64,000 nt of DNA from Verticillium longisporum (taxonomy: Eukaryota > Ascomycota > Sordariomycetes > Glomerellales > Plectosphaerellaceae), in NCBI GenBank assembly GCA_019188255.1, contig JAETXT010000010.1, forward strand, positions 1,736,001 to 1,800,000, given 5' to 3'. The translations under genes were made by a program, and so were the position numbers. Below the pieces are notes generated by a model. It saw only the letters and a list, made by a program, of their open reading frames with translations, searched no databases and had not been told where the DNA came from. This document shows positions 58,664-64,000 of this stretch, piece by piece (within the stretch, counting starts at the first letter, position 1; each line of letters opens with the position of its first letter).

Positions 58664-59323
58664 GAGGAGGGGTGGTTCGGGACCATGGCACGAGCGGGAT
58701 TGGGGTTGTTTAAGGCAGGTTGCGATGGGTTGTGTTTGAGCTGGCACTGTTGAGAGAAGGAGCAGGAAAGCCCCAGCCAACCATTAGTCGCCGCAGGGTG
58801 GATTCACGTTGGGCCATATCTGACCAATCAGAAGATCCGGTTCGGCGCCGCCCGTCTACTTGGAAGTAGGTAGTTGCCTGGCCGGGCCTTGGGCTAGAGC
58901 CGCCCAGGCCTGCCAGGGTCGATGGGCCAGGCGGTATCTTCACCTATCACATGGATCCCCTGCAGCACCCCCCTGGCTGCCACGGTCCTCCGTAGAAGCT
59001 ATTTCTTGCCGAGATCGACGACCAAGCATGCAACACAGGAAATATAAGCAGATTCTCCAATAGTGACGAAGTAGGATCCTAACCAGTCCAAACGTAGGAG
59101 ATCCTGACTCGTTGCAAGGCGGCCAGTGAAGCTGGGGGATCAGCCTACAAGCCGGAGAGCTTGACTACCGTAAGGTAAGGTAGTCAAGCCTCCCTCCCAC
59201 TGGCAACAATCCGAGACCCTCTAAGCATTCCGGCCTCAGCGAGCCCAATCTAAGAGATGGTAGCAACCCTTCGCAGGCCAGGCGTGTTCGAGCAGCTGTT
59301 GCCATGTTGCTTGAAGGCTCGTC
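58664..59323. other. Intergenic between the DUF7924-like and Sir2-like genes
   Basis: 660 bp, holding the DUF7924-like promoter and a hairpin (59159-59169 GCTTGACTACC and 59179-59189 GGTAGTCAAGC, 9-nt loop). No gene recognised. Confidence 0.45.
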
Positions 59324-60033
59324 TCAACCCAGCCACGGTGGTGACTGACAATTGAGCTCTGACATCAGCCACTGCTGGGAGATGCGAACATCAGGAAGGA
59401 GGGTGCCGCTCGAGCACTTCCGTTTCCCTACGTCCTTCCTCTTTCTCGCCCTATCTTCGCAACGGAGGCATTCCCTTCCGGGGGCAACCGTACCAAGCAA
59501 AGGCCGGGACAGGCAGAGAGAGCAACGTGAAGAATGGATGGAACCATGCAGCTGGATGCAGACGGCAGAAGCATCAAAACCGCAGGCGAGTCCAGCCTTC
59601 TCTTCCAGCCCGTCGATAGTCTGGCTGTGCACCCTCACCAGCTGGCCAGTCGAACTGAATTGAGCGATGAACTTGTGAGCCAGCGTAGGTAAGGCGATGC
59701 TCGACTTGGCCTGGAAGGACACAGCTTCAGCCAGGTACTCGCGGACCGCGTCTGGGGAGCGTAGCATAGCTGCGTCGAAGATCCGCCAAAGGTCCTTGCG
59801 AGATGGGAAGTCCTAGACCTGTTAGCGTCGGGGCGTGTTCATATGTTCAGGAGGGAGAAGCCACCAACTGGAAGGCCTGCTTGTGTGCTGATCCCTGCGC
59901 CTGCTACCACCACCCATCTTTCTCCTTGAAGCTATCGTGCCGGGGAGCGGGAAGGAGACGTGGGCGAGAACATGAGCGCATTTGTCACGGCCTCTGACTG
60001 ATGTCGTGTCGCTCCACCACTATCGGTGATCAT
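59324..60033 (-). pseudogene. Truncated Sir2-like NAD-dependent deacylase
   Basis: The exon before 59868 reads RWVVVAGAGISTQAGLP, the sirtuin GAGIST NAD-binding motif. A 56-nt intron (59813-59868, donor GTTGGT, branch GCTAACA, acceptor TCTAG) joins it to DFPSRKDLWRIFDAAMLRS. Exon 2 has HSQTIDGLEEKAGL, the catalytic-His LHGSIHSSRC and CxxC pairs CSLC and CLRC for zinc. After SSGTLLPDVRIS the open frame runs into unrelated sequence and stops at 59324, so the second half of the Rossmann fold is missing. The 5' end is uncertain: a TAG lies just before LQGERW and a further intron must be invoked for an ATG near 60033. A fragment or pseudogene is most likely. Confidence 0.55.
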
Positions 60034-60741
60034 CTCTAGCAGGGGGGCTGACCGTCGTCGGCGACGCTCAAGACGTCACCGCGTTGCCGTCCCTCCACTA
60101 CCGACGGCGAAGACATCAGTAGGATTGACGTCCGGGATTTCGTTATTAGATGCTCAGAGTCGAGAGATATAAAATGGAGAAGGTTAGAGAGCCAGTAGAG
60201 AGGAGGGTAGATAGCCTTTAATTGCTCAAACCATGGAGGAACACTGTGAGATACCTCCTCATAGCAAACATAAGCGTAAGGCAAGGGGGGCACAACAGGC
60301 CCCCTAGGGGGCTGAAGAGCGTTAGGCCTATAAACAGAAAACGAAACCTGTTTTCTACTGCCAGGCCCACCCTCGCCCATCGCAGGTTGGCGATGCATTT
60401 ACGCGCCCGGCTTTGGTGTTTAGGGCGGCGACGCGCCTCGGGGTCGCACAGGGTGGCGCTAAGCCTCCCTGGGCCGCCGGCACCTCTCCCGCCGCTAAGA
60501 GTGCCGTGCCGGCCGGTGAGCCATTCGGTCAGACGACTGTGATGGGAAAGAGTGTTGTTTGCCATGATATCGACATGCATTCCAAAGAATTGGCTCTCCA
60601 CGACCCTCTGAATTCGCCTTCTCTTCCACGAACACTCATGTCTAGTCATCCGTCAAGAGATTCTTTTTGGCCTACTCAAGTCTATCGTCAATGAGTATCC
60701 TTGATATCCACCCGCAAGTTCCTACCACGCCAGTCCAGTCC
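60034..60741. other. Intergenic between the Sir2-like fragment and NIF3
   Basis: About 700 bp. Short minus-strand open frames (60036-60398, 60218-60649) have no family signature, and some runs (GGCCCCCTAGGGGGC at 60297-60311) form near-palindromes. It may be remains of a repeat. Nothing assigned. Confidence 0.4.
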
Positions 60742-61763
60742 TCACACCGTAATGATCTCAAAGGGATCCCGGTCAACCTCGCTCATGTAGACCTTGGCCC
60801 CAGCCTCAAGCGCCGTCAGCTCACCCTGCAGCAGCGGCACAAGCCTCTCTCTGAGGAAGCCCCGCTCCGAGTTGGAGTGGAACAGCGTGAACAGCAAGAT
60901 GCCATCCTGGACGGCCTTCAACGCGCTGTGATGGCTCACTTCGCCTGTGACAAACACGTCCGCCCCCGTGTCCTTGATGACATCCCAGCCGCTGCCCGCG
61001 CAGACAGCGACGCTCTTGACGGGCCTCTCGCGCCACGTGGCGGAACGGTCCGGCGTCGCGACGGTGAGGTGCTTGTGGCCGGTGGCGGCAGCGAGAGACG
61101 AGGCAATGTGGCCCGCAGGCTGGGGCTCGTCAAAGGTGACAACGAGGCCGGCGCCGGCGCCGGTAAAGCCTTCGGGGGGGTTGGCGGTGAGACGCGCGGC
61201 GGCGCGCGTGCCCTTGGCGGAGCCGGTAGCGGCGTCGGCCAGCCAGGCATTGATGCCGTTGGGGGCGGCATCGAGGGCCGTGTGAGGAGAGTAGACGGCG
61301 ATGCCGTGGGACGCGAGGAGAATCAAGGTGGCTTGTTGAGCGTCCTTTGAGGTGATGGACTTGAGTCCAGAGAAGATGATAGGATCTGGGCCACAGGTGA
61401 GTACTCTCAGCCGGGGATGAGCGGAGGTCATGACATACGATACGCGACAATGACGCTCGCCTTCTTGGCAATGGCCTCTTTGGCAACAGCATACGTAAGA
61501 TCGTTTGTGACGAGGACCACGGGACTCGCGTTCTTGGTCTCGCTGCCGCCGGTCTCAAGGTTGCCCAGGAGAAGGCCGACGTTGTCCCAGCTCCGTTCAG
61601 CCAGCTCTTCGGGGAAGCTAACAGAATCAGCCCGAGGTTCGAGAGGGACGGTCACTCATCGGAGGACCACTCACTGCTTCCTCATCACATCGACAACCTT
61701 CTGCGTGAATGATGGCGACTTGTAGTCGGCGTGAGCCGCCGCAGCTGAGAAGGGAGCTGCCAT
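60742..61763 (-). CDS. nif3: NIF3-family protein (NGG1-interacting factor 3 / GTP cyclohydrolase I type 2-like)
   Basis: Conserved dinuclear-metal protein of uncertain function. Exons 61675-61763, 61439-61617 and 60742-61385; 303 aa from ATG 61763. Joins give MRKHFPEELAERSWDNVG and VIVAYHPIIFSGLKS. Metal-site segments are visible: DNVGLLLG, AYHPIIF, SPHTALDAAPNGIN and VTGEVSHHSALKA. The frame stays open upstream for 63 codons with ATGs at 61943 and 61952, and the added sequence (MSLKLLRVSCSRRLTPKAAR and a Ser-rich stretch) looks like a mitochondrial presequence. Yeast Nif3 is associated with mitochondria. Start choice is therefore open. Divergent from the BolA2-like gene over about 540 bp. 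Confidence 0.88.
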
Positions 61764-62303
61764 CTTTGAAGCTGACAAGGAGGTTGAGGCGCTGGAGCAG
61801 TAGCGAGGCGTCGTGGGATGAAAATTAGACGCCGTTTGGGAGCCAGAAAGATAAAACCGGCAAGTCCACAGCAGCGCAGAGCTTCTGGCGGCCTTGGGAG
61901 TGAGTCGACGACTACAGCTTACACGAAGCAGCTTCAAACTCATGTGGTCCAACGTGCAAGCTCGATAGTTGTGATGAAGGCCCCTACTCGATAAATCATT
62001 TGATCAGCCATCATGCGTACTTCACTTTGTAGGTTTTTGTAAGGCACAATCGGTCTTACTCGTGCTTCGTGCTGGACTAGGCGGTTGTGTATTTATGGAT
62101 TCAGCTGGGAAGAGGTCGAGTCGGGCGCTCTCCAAGCTCTACGGCAACTGCAACTGACGTGTGACGTCGGACGTCGAGGCGTGACTAAGCACCTCTGCAC
62201 TCCACAGTCTTATCAATTGCGACACCCACAGCCAGACCCAGCGCACTGAGCGAGCGTCCAAGTTCAGCGCGCTGTCGAACATCGCAGCTTCAACCAACCA
62301 AGA
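61764..62303. promoter_or_regulatory. Divergent promoter between NIF3 and the BolA2-like gene
   Basis: 540 bp from the NIF3 internal ATG to the BolA2 ATG; 351 bp if the upstream NIF3 start is used. No site assigned. Confidence 0.45.
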
Positions 62304-62757
62304 ATGGCAGACCAAATAACCGAAGCCTCCCTCAAAGAGGCCCTGACCAGTCGCCTCACGGCAGTCCACGTCGAGGTCACGGACATGTCCGGTACTACCA
62401 CCCCTTCCACCGCTCAACCCCCTCGAGACCGTACCCCGCGCCGCTGCCCCGCCATCGCCGCTACTTCAAGGAACAGCTCGATTTGTCGCCCGAGCACGTA
62501 CTGACAGGGACACAGGTGGCTGCGGCCAATCCTTCACATCCCTCATCATATCTCCCCAGTTCGAAAAGCAGTCCTCCCTCAAGCGTCACCGACTTGTCAA
62601 CGCCGCACTCAAGGAGGAGATCGCCCGCATCCATGCCTGGAGCGCCAAGTGCCAAACGCCCGCCGAGTGGGAGCGCGATCGCGCCGCTTCGGGCGTGAGC
62701 GATGGGCCGCCCCTCGATGGTACGGTCGGCGGCAAGGTGGACGGCGTGAGCGGATAG
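62304..62757 (+). CDS. fra2: BolA2/Fra2-like Fe-S cluster and iron-signalling protein
   Basis: Small BolA-family protein. In yeast Fra2 pairs with monothiol glutaredoxin Grx3/4 to bind a [2Fe-2S] cluster and turn off the iron regulon. Exons 62304-62391 and 62516-62757 (124-nt intron); 109 aa. The N-terminal helix ADQITEASLKEALTSRL and VEVTDMSGGCGQSF carry the BolA2-specific GGCGQSF loop with the Cys ligand. SPQFEKQSSLKRHRLVN is the conserved BolA signature with its His. The C-terminus is extended and Gly/Asp-rich. Cytosolic and nuclear location expected. With a siderophore cluster in the same window the iron link is notable, though it lies 40 kb away. Confidence 0.85.
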
Positions 62758-63096
62758 TGGGTGGCCTCAACAAGAGGACGGGAGACCGAATTTCTACGCA
62801 GAAAGTACATATCACAAGGACGACATGGCGTTCCGGAAACGCAGGGCAGCGCGAGAGAAGGCGGGTGGGGGTCATGATTCACCAGGATAGAGTGGTACAA
62901 CATCCTTGAAATTTGAGCAAACTTTACCTTATTTTGTCACCAGACAGACGTTGAAATCTGTATCTTGGAAGGAGGTAGTCGTGCTTCAAACCGACTATAT
63001 ATTTGATCATCCAGCGCTGCACGTACAAAATGCCGAGACGCCTCCATAGAGCATAAAGCGCTCCCCTTTTCCGCGCATGGCAGCCTCCCCAGCGGT
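62758..63096. other. Convergent 3' intergenic region
   Basis: 339 bp between the BolA2 stop and the AP-beta stop. Nothing recognised. Confidence 0.45.
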
Positions 63097-64000
63097 CTAA
63101 AACAAGCCCAGGAGATCCTCGTTCGTCTTCTTCTCCCCACCGCCACTCTGTTGTTGCGGGTGCAATTGCATCGCCGCAGGCGGAGGCTGGGATGACGATG
63201 ACGCGCCTCCGAAATTCAGATCCGCGAATCCGTTCATCATATGGTTCATACCGCTGCCCCCGCGTTGCCACCGACGTTCTGCTGCTGTTGAGGCGGCGGA
63301 GCGTCAAAAAGACCCATCATGTCGGCCATGTTGCCAGATGGAGCACCGCCTGCGGGGCTGGCCATTCTGTCGGGTGTGTTGACGTTGCTCTGCTGCTCTG
63401 CCGACGCAGGCGCCGCGCCGTCAAAATCAATATCCAGGAGATTCTCAACGTTGTTTTGTGGCGGGGCTGTGCCGTTGGCTGCCGCTGCCGCAGCTGCCAC
63501 CGATGCTGCGATCGGGTTCTCCGCCGCATCTTGTCGCAGTTCGCGGATGGCCGCACGCTGGAGTTCGTCCGCACCGAAACGCCCCTTGCCAACGAACGAC
63601 TCGGGCGGCTTGTGGTAGACAGAGGCCAAGGTCGAGAGCTCCGAAAGAAGCTGTTCGAGCAGCGCAGGAGGTAGACTGGACATGGTGGTGGCAATCGCCG
63701 GCTTGTGAGACAGAACAATGCTCTTGGCAACATCGAGATCGCCTGATAGAAGTCGCCAGTAAACGTACGCCCTGTCGCGAATATCAGGGTTGTCATTGTC
63801 AGTTGTGGCTGATTGCAGCACCTTCTGTACCAACGCCTGGTTGCTCCCAGGCTTCTTGAGAAAGAGCTTCACCACCGCAGTGAGAATTTGCAGTTGAGTC
63901 TGAAGGACGTTAGTTATGGTCCCGTCTTCAATGGCACTAGCCACTAACCTGAGTGAATTCCTCCATGAACACTTCCACGAACCCGGCGAGAATCTCATCA
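63097..64000 (-). CDS. Clathrin adaptor AP-complex beta subunit (N-terminus off the right edge), with a frameshift
   Basis: Large adaptin of the AP-1 (or AP-2) complex for clathrin-coated vesicle sorting. Exons from beyond 64000 to 63949, then 63097-63899; intron 63900-63948 has branch CTAAC and splices FMEEFTQ to [15 protein letters not shown]. The adaptin helical repeats continue through [16 protein letters not shown], followed by the hinge with the clathrin-box-like LLDIDFDG and a Gln/Pro-rich tail ending DLLGLF. The C5 run at 63257-63261 needs six C to join GNAGG to [10 protein letters not shown]; as given the chain ends early at a TGA. No beta-appendage domain follows, unlike animal beta1/2. 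Fungal Apl2 (AP-1) is the likelier match. Confidence 0.88.

Noticed and set aside
59813..59815. In-frame TAG taken at first as a nonsense mutation in the Sir2-like gene
   Set aside because: The later acceptor TCTAG places it in the intron and restores GLPDFPSRK.
60036..60649. Short minus-strand open frames before NIF3
   Set aside because: No homology pattern, no splice-supported extension; probably non-coding.
1..64000. tRNA or rRNA genes
   Set aside because: I looked for B-box-like GTTCGANNC runs with matching A-boxes and saw only coincidental matches within coding sequence.

Overview
The window is nuclear DNA of a filamentous ascomycete (Pezizomycotina, most likely a Sordariomycete). Genes carry short GT-AG introns of about 44-120 nt with CTAAC/CTGAC-type branch sites, lie on both strands without operons, and belong to typical fungal families: an SPX phosphate transporter, fusarinine-type siderophore enzymes, a DUF3425 bZIP protein, a Zn2Cys6 factor, GH3 and TAP-like secreted enzymes, and a DUF7924-type protein. 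I rebuilt exon structures by hand from splice sites, reading phase and family conservation.

Layout. 1-5.8 kb: a Vps39/Vam6 HOPS subunit running off the left edge and a low-affinity phosphate transporter. 7.7-23.1 kb: an iron/siderophore block with an AIF-like FAD oxidoreductase, a SidF-type hydroxyornithine transacylase, a SidI-type acyl-CoA ligase and a SidD/NPS6-type NRPS (fusarinine/triacetylfusarinine type). Seven exact copies of the SreA-type GATA motif ATCWGATAA lie between 7.1 and 16.7 kb, upstream of each of these four genes, and I saw none elsewhere. 23.5-37 kb: a secreted Gly-rich protein, a bZIP factor, and an oxidative block of P450, acyl-CoA dehydrogenase, Zn-alcohol dehydrogenase and aldehyde dehydrogenase. 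37.7-39.3 kb: a C2H2 protein. 39.7-42.2 kb: a decayed hydantoinase/DUF917 pseudogene split by a 363-bp hAT-like MITE with an 8-bp target duplication. 43.5-53.1 kb: a GH3 beta-glucosidase, a secreted TAP-like alpha/beta hydrolase, a Zn2Cys6 factor lacking one zinc cysteine, and a conserved fungal protein. 55.5-60 kb: a more decayed stretch with a broken APH-type kinase, a DUF7924-like gene and a truncated Sir2-like gene. 60.7-64 kb: NIF3, a BolA2/Fra2-like gene, and an AP-complex beta subunit running off the right edge.

How genes work together. SidI would make mevalonyl-CoA, SidF would transfer the derived anhydromevalonyl group to N5-hydroxyornithine, and SidD would condense the units. The two acyl steps carry C-terminal tripeptides (AKL, PKL) that suggest peroxisomal import. 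SidA, SidH and transporters are not in the window. The P450/ACAD/ADH/ALDH block could form one oxidation route, but that is inference from adjacency.

Caveat. Five genes contain single-base frameshifts, four of them one-base losses in homopolymers inside otherwise well-conserved proteins. This points to consensus sequence errors rather than five pseudogenes. Several introns contain private tandem repeats.
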